64,000 nt of DNA, taken from Lineus longissimus (taxonomy: Eukaryota > Nemertea > Pilidiophora > Heteronemertea > Lineidae). The notes below the pieces were generated by a model that was not told where the DNA came from, did not search any database, and was given only the letters and a program-made list of their open reading frames with translations. This document shows positions 53,630-64,000 of this stretch, in pieces (position 1 is the first letter of the stretch; the number at the start of each line of letters is the position of its first letter). Location of the stretch: the NCBI RefSeq assembly GCF_910592395.1, contig NC_088316.1, forward strand, positions 3,410,001 through 3,474,000, given 5' to 3'. The position numbers were made by a program, and so were the translations under genes.

Positions 53630-54655
53630 ATGACCCAGGAATCGGAACGTTCCTCCATGGTCTACACCGCCAACTGGAAAGAGACCGTTGAGTTGAAACG
53701 AACAATCTCTGATCTCACTCGCTCGAAGAGAACTGTCGAACACAGCATGTACTTGGCTCAGAAAATCGTTTACAAACGCTTCCAAACCAAGATGCACCAG
53801 TCCCAACTCTTCCTTTCCCGCTTGAAGGGAGATCGCGAAATGGAAAGGCAGCTTCGGGCGAAAACTGGGAATCATTTTAATACGAATTGTGGGACGAACG
53901 AAGAGGAGGAACGCAAATTGAAGCAGATGTTACGACGTCCTACCACGTCCCGGCCGGAGACGCGGTCTACTCTAAGGCCATTGGCGCCACCGCCGAATCC
54001 AGCGGTCCAGCATGGGTCCAGTCTATACAGGAGTAAATCTGTTGATGGGATGACCGGGGTACAGAGCCCTGGTGCCCATGTGACGTTTGATAAGAGTCAT
54101 CACGCAAGCTTGGTGTCGCTACCGGGGACGCCGGTATCCGGGCATTCACGTATCCAGGGACAGTACCTGGACACATCCAAGCGGGCCTACGGGCCAAGAC
54201 CGCACACGATTCAAGGTTTGCCCAATCTGCAGGGAAAGATAGACCACGGGCTTGGAGACAGGCCTGGAACTGTTGCAGCCCTTCTTGAAGACGACAGCGA
54301 CAAGCGGAAGAGAATTCTAACTCAAATCAACACGAATCGTATCAAATCTGCAAACTTTCAACATCGAGTCAATAGGTTTTGTGATACAGTAAATCACATG
54401 GCCTCACGAACTGATAACGCGTTAGATTATTACAATGTTAGACTACGAAATAATACTTGCAGTCGCGAAAACATTATAAATATCCCGAAAACGCCCGAAA
54501 GTGAGTACTGGCGTCATGTCGGGGACTTCCGAAAAAAGCCGATCACCTTCCATGGTGTCCGCTATGACGTCATGGATGATCTGGCCAATAAAAGAATGTC
54601 AATACGCCCGGGAACACAGACAAATCAATACCAAATATCGGACGTTCTGTCATGA
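53630..54655 (+). CDS. Unrecognised 341-residue basic protein, single coding exon
   Basis: I do not recognise this family. The frame is open for 342 codons, far longer than chance here, and composition and codon use look coding. An in-frame TGA lies six bases before the ATG, which sits in a good context (gtcgccATGa), so the start is firm; a TTTCAG acceptor at about 53,598 suggests a spliced 5'UTR. Residues 10-75 are charged and likely helical (ETVELKRTISDLTRSKRTVE, then HSMYLAQKIVYKRFQ). Residues 90-230 are proline-, serine- and arginine-rich and probably disordered (RRPTTSRPETRSTLRPLAPP). Residues 235-275 (DSDKRKRILTQINTNRIKSA) are again helical and basic. The C-terminus has a KPITFHGVRYDVMDDLANKR block. 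No signal peptide or membrane segment. The mix resembles microtubule- or axoneme-associated proteins, but this is a guess. Confidence 0.85.
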   Translation: MTQESERSSMVYTANWKETVELKRTISDLTRSKRTVEHSMYLAQKIVYKRFQTKMHQSQLFLSRLKGDREMERQLRAKTGNHFNTNCGTNEEEERKLKQMLRRPTTSRPETRSTLRPLAPPPNPAVQHGSSLYRSKSVDGMTGVQSPGAHVTFDKSHHASLVSLPGTPVSGHSRIQGQYLDTSKRAYGPRPHTIQGLPNLQGKIDHGLGDRPGTVAALLEDDSDKRKRILTQINTNRIKSANFQHRVNRFCDTVNHMASRTDNALDYYNVRLRNNTCSRENIINIPKTPESEYWRHVGDFRKKPITFHGVRYDVMDDLANKRMSIRPGTQTNQYQISDVLS

Positions 54656-54841
54656 AATGGAACTTTTAAAGCTAGGCAAACACTGTATTTCAAGAATCGT
54701 CCTTGCTCACATCGACAATGTTTTCTAAGTGGAGAGGGACTACGACGAAGAAATACGAAGATATGTATGCATATTTTCTGGTTTAGAAAATTGTTCTTCT
54801 CAAGAGCCAAGATAAGATTGCTTGCTGTGTCATTTTAGTGC

Positions 54842-54847
54842 AATAAA
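54842..54847 (+). terminator. Polyadenylation signal of the 341-residue gene
   Basis: AATAAA 187 nt past the stop; a second candidate, 'aataaaac', follows 18 nt later. Confidence 0.6.
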
Positions 54848-54869
54848 GTAAATGCTCAAGTTAATAAAA

Positions 54870-55408
54870 CAATGAAATGTATGATAAAACTTTCAGTGGA
54901 ACAATTTTAGGGGAACCATTTGCCCTCTCCTCAGTATGTGCACCCTATCAGACTACATTTTGCTTGCGTTTTCAACAACGCTACAGTAATGTCGTTAATT
55001 TCAGCCAAAGCCAAAGTGTCATGAGAACATCAAACATGAAAAATCTCCAACTCTTGGCGCCAAAAGCGGAATGTTCCCTGCAGTTCTGCAACTCTTCAAA
55101 TCTATGGGATCAACAAATTCTTATTTGACCTCACTCGTACGAGAAAACGATAGAAAAGAAAATGAACCCACTCGGGAAAATGAGTGGATGAAAAATCTAA
55201 AAATAATGTTTTGGCACATTTTAAAGGAAATGGCAAATCACCGATTCTGTGATTCTTGCAGAGTCTTACAGATGTCGTTACTGTACATGTAATTCCATTA
55301 TATTAGCCACTGCTCTGAACTTTGTCACGAGATATGTATATCGCGTCATCATGGATGTATCTAAATTACGGACGACGCTTTTTGTTTATCCGCCGTATAG
55401 ATAGTACA
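54870..55408. other. Intergenic, nothing recognised
   Basis: AT-rich sequence after the polyadenylation signal, with only short frames. Confidence 0.4.
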
Positions 55409-55710
55409 TTAAAGGGAAGAGTTAGGGGTGGAATTTACAGAGCCTGGAGGATACTATCCACGCTTGCCACCATGCGTCGCCACTTGCTGTACGACTCATC
55501 ACACTAAAGCTAATCTCTATTAATCAGAATTTTTGCAAGTGTTGTGAGGCAGGTTAGGACATGGCTTGTGAATTTCAGGCAGGCTCATGGTTACGCCCCC
55601 TTCTAGTTCAATAATTTTTCAGTTTTCCTGTTTGGAAAAGTCACGGTCCTGCTAGAATTCATTTCTGGATGAAAAACCGGCATATTTCATGCGCAAGTTG
55701 TCCCCATAAA
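55409..55710 (+). mobile_element. MITE family H, copy 2 (diverged)
   Basis: ttaaagggaagagttagggg to gcaagttgtccccataaag. Shares 'gccaccatgcgtcgccactt' and 'acatggcttgtgaatttcag' with copy 1. Confidence 0.65.
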
Positions 55711-56870
55711 GACTGTCAGTTTTTTTAGAATAGTTTTATTCGCCATCTTTTTAGGAAGTTCGGGTAGATGCACATGCGCACAGCATTGAAAAATGGGTAA
55801 TGGTGGTCAACCTGTCCAGTTCGAGCTACTAATATCAGTCACGTGACTGACGGTACTAAATACCCAATGAAAGTTTTAAGTACGGGAAAGCCCACTCGGG
55901 CATATTGGGAATCGATGAGGCAACTTTCCTTGTCAGATTATAGCGCGATTAGTGTGAGAGTCCAAGCGATGGAAGATTCTTCACGAACTCTTGTCTTTTT
56001 TATATTGATTAGAAACACACGAGGGAATCGATGGTGTGGGTATTTGAAGTGTTTTTATTTCGCATGGAATAACTTGTCTTATCAGCGCACGACAGACTTA
56101 TTCGTTATTCAGGCCCGCCTATAGAGCATAATCCGTCACTCCGCTAATTAGGTGTGACTGTCATTACAGCGGAATATGATTTTTAACATACATTGTAATT
56201 ATTAATGAAAATCTGCACTGGAAAGTTATACTTGACAGTTGAGTGCTCTCGTGAAGAAGTTGTTTTTTGTCAGGTTCTCGTGCATGATGTAGGTGTGTCC
56301 ACTCTAATCTCACGAGACCGATTATACCAAACGAGGTAGGAAATGTAACGACATTTGCTAGCTCAGTTAGCTGATTGAGGTTTGATTTGAACCGCGGATT
56401 TAAATTCCTTACTGCATTATTTCGGGTCCGTTGGAGTGACGCCGATCTTTCAGTTCTTGGCGGAGATCTATCCCCCAAAGGCGCAAATATTCGTCACAAT
56501 ACACCGCATTTCTCAAGCAGAATCGACCGCGAGGTCTTTCGTAAATATTCTTTTCGACTCTGATCGGGTTTATTGTGGTGCCACACTGTGACGTTTAAGA
56601 GAAACTTAGAGTTATATATCTAGCGTATGAAAGATCATCAAGCAAGCTCTCACTTAAATCTCCTCTAGGTATTTTAGTTAACTTCTTGCCAACATCCTTG
56701 GTTTCAAGAACGGGGGAACCTTTCATCTTCGGTACTGTCTGGATCAGTACAACGCGAAAATAACTTACCTGGCCGTTGATTTTGACCACTTTGTATCTAT
56801 AAAATATTTTGTTATTTCTATTTCAGGGCAGGTTTAGGTTTTGAATTTTAACCCTGGATGAAAGGAAAGC
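55711..56870. other. Intergenic, nothing recognised
   Basis: Short open frames on both strands without family match or supporting splice sites. Confidence 0.4.
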
Positions 56871-56873
56871 AAT

Positions 56874-57000
56874 CTCGAGAATGTATCAGCGAATCTTCCG
56901 TCTATGGATCGTTTTGCAGAAACCAAGAGGTTTCTTTGGTCGAAATTTGAAGATCCAGGAAGCCATATTATTTGTCCTGGCGATGAAGGGTTAAAACCCT
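56874..57000 (-). repeat. Left arm of a 1.4-kb inverted repeat pair
   Basis: Matches 58225-58340 in inverse orientation: 'ctcgagaatgtat', 'ttttgcagaaaccaaga' and 'agatccaggaagccatatt'. Minus-strand frame reads LPGSSNFDQRNLLVSAK. Confidence 0.8.
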
Positions 57001-57108
57001 TCTTCGCCAGGGTTACACGGCCAACATAACGCGAAGAGGAAGAAGACAAGACGAAGAAGAAAAATAAGGTTCTTATTATGATCGCCCCAAGATGGCAAGG
57101 CAAAGCAA

Positions 57109-57468
57109 TAGCATTCCGCGAAGATGATGTCACTGCAGCTGCTGCCCTCTATTTCCCAATCGCTGAATTACAGGCAATATCGGACAAACATGCGGTTTCG
57201 TAATGGATTCAGGCTTTCTAACTGGGGCAGTTAGATTCAATCTGGCACATGTCCGAGTGTTGGAAATAATTGTTCTGAATATTTCTCTCTCTGATTCTAT
57301 GGTATCATTCATGCTAAAAACAATGCAGGGTCAAAGATGATTGACTTTGAAATAAGCTCAAATGCGTAGAAATAAGTGTCGATGTCCGACTGTCACGTGA
57401 CTAAAACGTCATCAATATCTTATGCAAATGACCTTGTGAGCTATAAATAGTAACTTCGCGGAATGCTA
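57109..57468 (-). mobile_element. MITE family E, copy 3
   Basis: Reverse complement of the other two copies; tagcattccgcgaagatgat to cgcggaatgcta. Confidence 0.87.
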
Positions 57469-57889
57469 TAGGGAGTTTCAGAAGGGGTGAATTTCACGCT
57501 CGTATGACGTATCCGTATCGGTTTTACGTATGACCGCTACACAAATTACGTTACATCATAAGTAAAATCGATACGGATAAGTCATCCGGGAGAGACTTTT
57601 TTCTTTGCTGAAACTCGCTAATTTCTGGCCACGTCGCGACTCGAAGCTTCCAATATATGCGATAAAAACTGCAGGGCTCATCATTCCCATATTTCCCCCC
57701 TTTTTTGCCAATAATCATCATTATAAATCGGGTCGATTTCAGAGGCCAGCACATACGTGTCTAGTCTGGCATGAAAGTGATAAGCAGCGGACTGCGATAA
57801 TTGGTTCGAGAAAAAGCAATCATATTGACTTGCCTAACCATCGTGATGCTATGTAAGAAACCGTATCCGAGTTCTCTTTTTTGACGCCA

Positions 57890-58136
57890 TTAAAGGCGTA
57901 CGCTGCTCATACAGTATTTCATACTGGTGGCACCAGTAAAATTGAAAAATGCAGTAGAGTTATACACAATGTCCCAGTATTGTTTTCATGCATGCAACTT
58001 TACTTAGACTTGGATAGGAGTCAGCTGTCTACGCAACGGCAATATTGAAATTCATGTTCAGTATATATTGACGCAATTAGAAATTTTCACATTCAATTAC
58101 AATTTCAAATTGTTAATGAACGGCGTAGGCTTTTAA
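57890..58136 (-). mobile_element. MITE family F, copy 4
   Basis: ttaaaggcgtacgctgctca to aacggcgtaggcttttaa; full length. Confidence 0.83.
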
Positions 58137-58224
58137 GAATTCGAGTTAAGAGAAAATAGTGTCGTGGTCGCATTTGACTTTTGGAGTCTACGGCTTTTAC
58201 CGGCGAAGTTCGGTGAAGAGCAAC

Positions 58225-58340
58225 AAACAAATATGGCTTCCTGGATCTTCCAATTTCGATCAAAAAAGCGTCTTGGTTTCTGCAAAAACGGATCTACTTG
58301 TATATATGGATGAGCCATACATTCTCGAGGTCGCTCATTT
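58225..58340 (+). repeat. Right arm of a 1.4-kb inverted repeat pair
   Basis: Partner of 56874-57000. Plus-strand frame reads LPGSSNFDQKSVLVSAK, so the peptide as well as the DNA is kept. Confidence 0.8.
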
Positions 58341-58699
58341 TCTTTCTTACGGGGCTAGAATTCAAGACCTAGCTGCTGCGTAAGGAGAAACAAAATTTCA
58401 TTTTGATACAAAGTGATCATCATTATTTTCGCGTTGTAATCAAGACAGGACGGAAGATGTAAGGTAGCATCATAATTATAATGGCAGCCACGGCGGAGCA
58501 CCAGCGGCAAGTTTAACACGAATAACAGCGTCTCTCATTCCCTGATAAGGCGCACTCGGCACTCTGTTTTATTTTCTTCCGTGCAACTTTTCCTGGGACA
58601 GAATGTGCGTTCTCAGCAGTGTACAAGTCAATTACCCAACAAACATTGCGAGTATCGTCAATCTCAGTTGAGTGACAACATTACTTGTTAAAGAAGTAC

Positions 58700-58990
58700 C
58701 AACGTGCTAGTACTATTCCAGGAACGCGTGAAGGAGTAGGCCACGCTACCGAGGGGTTTCAATCCGAGCAATGATTCACTGATGAATAACATCAGCGGTG
58801 TACATGTATGACAGAAAGTTGGGCTATTTTGGCACAATACAATACAATTATACAAGAAGGTCGACCTTAGAGAATTAAGTGAAACTACCTAATACTATTC
58901 CTTGAACGCGTGAAGGAGATCACCACGCTACCGAGATGTGTTAATCAAGGCAATGATTCGCTTACGACCAACAGCATCATTCACGAAGTA
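58700..58990. repeat. Diverged tandem duplication of about 190 bp
   Basis: 'agtactattccaggaacgcg' / 'aatactattccttgaacgcg', then 'tgaaggag', 'ccacgctaccgag' and 'gcaatgattc' recur in order. Confidence 0.75.
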
Positions 58991-61900
58991 GCATTAGTTA
59001 CTGTACGTAATCAAATCAACACAACCACGGAACAGGAAAAGGCCAAAGTGGAAATGGAATAATTCGCCGATCATTTGAATCGTTGGCAGGTCATCAGAGC
59101 GCGGATCATCCCAGAATCGGATAGTAAACAACGGCGTCGCAGGTCACGACGCTGGATCTGTCCCACATGTTCAAAGGAAACTTGGTTTGAACGCCCGACC
59201 AAGCTGTAGCATGATTCATCTTGAATCATTGAGGGATCCGGTCGCTTCTCCTCTTGATCTCACTCCAGATCCCTCCTATACCTTGAACTTTGGCCATTGA
59301 GTTTCAGCCTCATGTTCCGAGCTTTGATTGCTGCTCTCACTTTCATGGTTTACGGCCAACACCAATATGCACCCCGTAGAGATTTTTAAGCCAATTGAAA
59401 AACCCTTGGCGGTTTTTCGAAACCTCAAAAAAACATTTTGGGTTTTTCATTTCACCAAAAAAACCTCTACGGGGTGTTATTTGTGTTGGCCAAAAAGCTA
59501 AGAAGGTGTAGGCCTATAGCGGTTGGACAACAACAAAAAAAGCCATACGATATGAAACTACAGATATGTCAGTCCATATCATGCATGATGACAGAAATAT
59601 AGTTTATTTCATTTTTATCGGAATACAGACTTTAATAAATTGTGCTTTATCACACAATTCGGATGAAAAACCATCCACGCGCGACAGCTCCAATAACATA
59701 GATAACTCATTTTTGGTTTTATTCATTTCCTTCAGATTGGCTATCAATGCGTGCGGCATATATCTTTCACGGCCCATAAATGGAGGGAAATACTTGCTAC
59801 TTTTATTGAAAAATTCATATTGTCTGACTTGTTTACGCCGGAGTATAGACGAGATATATTTCTGTTCTCAGAAATAAATGTATGTATTTATCGCCAACTT
59901 TTTAAAAGAATCTACGATTACTCTAATACATGTAGCGAAGTATAAAAGATGATTCACGAGTGTCGTGAAAATGAATCAGAACAAGACTTGATGACACGGC
60001 CGACTTTAGTTCGTACTTCGTCGTGCGTACGGGCGGCGAAACCTGCCTAATGTTTCGAAAGGCTCATCATGACAACAGCCAGGAACCGACACGCGACCGT
60101 TAGACTTTTAAACAGACCTCCCTATCGAATCACCGCGAGGCTTTCGTGAAAACCAGCGCCTAATGCGGGCCGGATATTCTTCTATGTTTCCTGTTAAAAA
60201 GGTAATATGGATTTTCACTGATTTCCTGATTGTATTACATGGGAATTGGCGGCTGATTGGATAAGATGGTGACAAATGGTGAAGCTGTCACTTGAGCGGA
60301 AGATCGAACGCCATTTTCCTGGTGCTTCCTGAATATTGAGAACAACATCCATATATACATGTATGATTCTTGGGGCCATGTTGACAATGAATTGTGAGAG
60401 TGCACCCAATCTTACTTGGCAAGGATGAAATTTCTGAATTTGGTGAAATAGACTGTTGTGTTCTATTGAGCGTTGAGCATAAACGATGGAAACCTTAACG
60501 AAAAGTTATCGCGTAGGGCTCAGTCGAAGAGTTCCTGCTACAGGTGCAAATGAAAGAAAATCTTGTCACCAGACCAGGGTCAATGCTTATAGAAAGAAAA
60601 CCATGATTTTCCAATCGCTGTTATCGGAATCAACTGCATATCGAATCATTATATCTCATTTCTTCGCGAAACAATAGAAATGCTAGCAAACCACTCTCAT
60701 CTCCATTGATTGCGAGATAACCTCAAATCCCCAATGGCAGGCGAGTTTATAGAAGGCTTAACATGGATAACTCTTCTGGCTCATCATCTAATAGAGATCT
60801 GCTCCAATAAAGGCGGTATTATGTTGGACTTGTCTCCTCGTGGAGGTAGAATGAATAAAAAGTTCTCGAGTGGTGGACTCCGTAACTGAAGGCTTACGAC
60901 TGGTAGCCTAACATATAATGAAAAAAAAAAAAATTTTCAGGAAAGGATCTTGTCTTCTGCAGGAAGAATTGCAAGGCTATCAACAGAATTTATAAAGGAG
61001 TGCAGAGTTGGGTACATACTCCGAACCTTTTACAGGCGAAACGTTGATTGATATTGAACTCGAATGAAATAAGTTACATGACTGTGTATTTGAAAAGATT
61101 ATTTTGCCTCGTGTACGTCACGTTGCATTGGCTTTAGAAGGCGAAAAACATCAGCTTTTCATGTCTGACGTTGGTCCTTGATATTCCTCATCTCCTACGT
61201 ATTTACTAATTGATAATGTTATGGACAAAGGCATGTCTCTTATAGTCCATCGGCTGTCTGGCCTCAGTCCCAGCTCACGGACGTGCTGACCCCGGCACTT
61301 TTACCGACACTGTCGCGGGCGATGATCACCAACGCATGATTACCCCTTACACCATGCACCACTGCACTGGTCAATACTACAGATAACCCCAGACGCGCTC
61401 ATCGGACAAATGGCAAAACCACGGGTGTGTTCAGCTGATTGCAGATTTCCACCCGTTTACATTGATTAAGGGCGTTATTGAGCTGTGATGCGATCGGTAG
61501 GTCCGGCGACATTGGCAGTTCCCTGTAACCCGGATTGTCACTGAGAGCCTGTTGATAGCATCCGCGGCACGTTTCACGTCACCCCTACACTACATGTAAG
61601 CACCCTCAACGCCTTGTCGCCAGTAACGTGAGATGGTTACTCGAGTATCGGTTCAATCAGGTCTTTCAGAAAGACTCTGGTAACGGATAGCCACGAGCAA
61701 AGAACGAAACTATACTCTTTTGTTTCAGTGGCGTCAATGGATGGAATGTATGGGTTACAATTCAAAACGCTTGAGGAGACAGTTCGTTCGCGCAGAGTGC
61801 ATTGAAGAATGCCGCAAAACGTGACAAGCCTATAAAATGACTTGGTTGATAGAATCGGGCTGGAAAGAATGATTTTTGGTCTCTCTCGGACGCTCATTGT

Positions 61901-62960
61901 CACAAACCCCTTAGTGCCATACATGGACAGCTAGAGTTTGGGGATTATATCATTCCCCGCCCCTCCAAGCTGTCTTTGTCGTTTCCACGTACGTTTTACC
62001 CCAAAACGTATTGTGAAATATCGCGATGGTGTTGCACTCGCTCTCTCCGTGACATACATGTAGGTTGTGACGCGCTTTCACCCTATCCATTGCAGGTAGT
62101 TGATCATGGTAGCTAGCATAGATCTTTTTGAAGAAAAAAACCCGGCACCAATGAAGCGAACTTCAACTTAAGCCATATTTCAAATACTAAAACATCATTG
62201 ATTATTTTGCTTTTTAATCAAACGACCTAGCAGCGCGTAAAGCAAAATCGACTATCGAAGTATGATAAGTATGTTTAAATGACCTTGTTCCGTCATGGGT
62301 GTTAAATTGACGCAAAAAATATTGCGGGTAACTGTAGGGAAATGACTCCGTTCGATGGTATTCACGATTCGGTTGACTGTGTCTTCTGGGTCCAAAAGTG
62401 TAAAAGACTGCGGCGCAGTTTATGCGATATTCGTTTGAAAGTATTTATTCAAACTTGCGAAGCATGCGACATAATCTCAGTGCTATGCCCCACAGAAGTA
62501 TACACCGTCAACCGCGTCAAAAATACGGCGCTTAAAAATTCCCTGGTTACTGCGCGTTTTCATTACTACAGTAAATTATGAAAGAATTTTATTTAACTTG
62601 ACTATATATTGGAAATGTGAAGCGCTACTGGGATTTCACATCAAAAACGTATATTAAGCAGGACATGATATTCATCATCAACTATATCTAACTGACAAAA
62701 TGTCGAGTTAAGCTAAGTTGGATGATGGATGTGAAACCGCTGACAATATTTCATGAGGGTAACTTCAATTTATTGACAGCGTTTAGCGATCATGACCAGT
62801 GAGAAAATTGGTCAGGAACTAACATGCGACGGTGTCGCAATATCGCGCGTCCGCAATAATAGCAATAGGGTTTTCGCAGTTTATAGAATTCTGGCCCAAT
62901 CCAAAGCATGGTTTATTTCTTTAAAAAACAGCCAACTCTCACCTAAGCCTAATTGCCCAT
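58991..62960. other. Repeat-poor intergenic sequence
   Basis: Apart from the small foldback at 59354-59491 I see no transposon ends, minisatellite or coding match in about 4 kb. Short frames do not form a splice-consistent gene. It could hold regulatory DNA or introns of a gene beyond the window. Confidence 0.4.
59354..59491. mobile_element. Small foldback element R
   Basis: ggccaacaccaatatgcacc (ccgtagag) at the left is inverted as ctctacggggtgttatttgt (gttggcc) at the right; loop of about 75 bp. Confidence 0.8.
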
Positions 62961-62963
62961 TGT

Positions 62964-63286
62964 TCAGGGCTCGGCTGTTCAGAAGCACAAAAGTTACGTT
63001 GTCCCTATAAACGGTTACGTTAAGTATCCTTAAGGACGTTATCTCTTTCAGTTAAACCATTAAAATGTTCACGTTAAGACTTAACGGCGCCGTTACAGCT
63101 AACGTGGTTTTGAATAACTTAGCCCAGGGCCCGGTTGTTCAAAAGTACAAAAGTCACGTTATCCTTAACAGTTACGTTAAATATCCTTAAGGACGTTATC
63201 TCTTTCAGTTAAACCATTAAAATGTTCACGTTAAGACTTAACGGCGCCGTTAAAGCTAACGTGCTTTTGAACAACTCATCCCTGCT
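62964..63286. repeat. Tandem duplication of about 165 bp
   Basis: Two units with 'gttacgttaagtatccttaa' / 'gttacgttaaatatccttaa', then 'ggacgttatctctttcagtt', 'aaaccattaaaatgttcacg' and 'ttaagacttaacggcgccgtt'. Internal palindromes such as aacggcgccgtt. Confidence 0.92.
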
Positions 63287-64000
63287 GTCATATAAACAGC
63301 TTTCATGGGAGTCGAAATGCCTAAACCGGAAAGGGTTAGTAGACGAAATGGTGGTGAGCTATTTCTTTTTATCACAATCAGTAGCAACAACCCGTGCTAC
63401 AATGTATATAATTATATGATTACCACTGAAAATACTTTTGGTTCCAATGTGGCATTGTTTTTGAAGTAAAATGCATTGCTACTCGTTTGGCCGCTGTGGC
63501 TTTGATGTCGCGAACATGAACAATGGATTGCTAAAAAAGTGCTCATCTCTGTCATTTATTGTACAAACTCTCAAATACACGTACCTCCAGTTTGGCGGTC
63601 TATTTCTTTAGCCGTAACAACACTGTCACATCCTTTTCAGAACTTCCTTTCTTTCAGTGTATTCCCTACACATACGTGTAATCTAGCTGCAGAATATCTT
63701 TAATTCAACAGATGCCCTGATGAACTGTGATAGTGATAATCTGAACGGATTAAGATAGAATTGCAGAACTTCTTCTTAAGGGTACGAGTTAGTATCATCG
63801 TAGGAGGCAGATTTCGATATGAAGGATACATCTATATAAAAATATCATATAACGCAGTCAATGGATAAAACTTCGCAATCCAAGTCAAAGCTAATCAGTG
63901 CGAAACAGACACTGCAAAAACGTATTGTAATTAACGTTACCCTGATCACATTTTAAATACTACACTCGATTATTACATCGCCGACTTACAATGCGTGTTA
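63287..64000. other. Intergenic, nothing recognised
   Basis: AT-rich end of the window without recognisable genes or repeats. Confidence 0.4.

Noticed and set aside
59041-59210. Open stretch reading RRRRSRRWICPTC, considered as a transposase or zinc-finger remnant
   Set aside because: About 50 codons, no start, no second cysteine or histidine pair in register; too little to support.

Overview
This is animal nuclear DNA: AT-rich, with GT-AG introns, many short foldback transposons, tRNA-derived SINEs, LINE remnants and minisatellites. There is no sign of operons, ribosome binding sites, CRISPR or prokaryotic genes. The intron density and repeat types (TTAA-ended MITEs, frequent 'acatgta' and 'taggccta' words) suggest a marine invertebrate such as a non-vertebrate deuterostome or a lophotrochozoan. 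The species cannot be named from the sequence alone.

Layout. (1) About 1-25,783, plus strand: the 3' three-quarters of CYFIP (Sra-1), a subunit of the WAVE regulatory complex. Nineteen exons were reconstructed with consistent phase, giving about 984 residues; roughly the first 275 residues lie upstream of the window. A 3'UTR may run to about 28,570. (2) 28.6-30.9 kb: intergenic, with a SINE fragment, a 72-bp minisatellite of about 14 copies and a small foldback. (3) 31,926-36,764, minus strand: a complete SLC10A7 homologue, ten coding exons, about 328 residues, with a 3'UTR reaching a polyadenylation signal near 30,925. (4) 37,947-41,965, plus strand: a complete homologue of the UPF0462 protein C4orf33, six coding exons, 206 residues, divergent from SLC10A7 across a gap of about 1.2 kb. 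(5) 42-53.5 kb: repeats, with two possible leader exons. (6) 53,630-54,655, plus strand: a single-exon gene for a 341-residue basic protein that I do not recognise. (7) 55-64 kb: repeats at the start, then a repeat-poor stretch with no gene that I can support.

The genes do not form one pathway: CYFIP controls Rac-driven actin assembly, SLC10A7 is a membrane transporter-family protein, and the UPF0462 protein has no settled function. The most notable material is the repeat landscape. Several repeats end within 13-35 nt of splice acceptors. A minisatellite carries a branch-point-like motif in most units and runs into a CYFIP exon. A transposon copy in one CYFIP intron carries the 3' end and donor site of a CYFIP exon from 13 kb away. 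Near-perfect 220-bp hairpins and nested foldback elements are also present. I did not find a clearly new multi-gene system.
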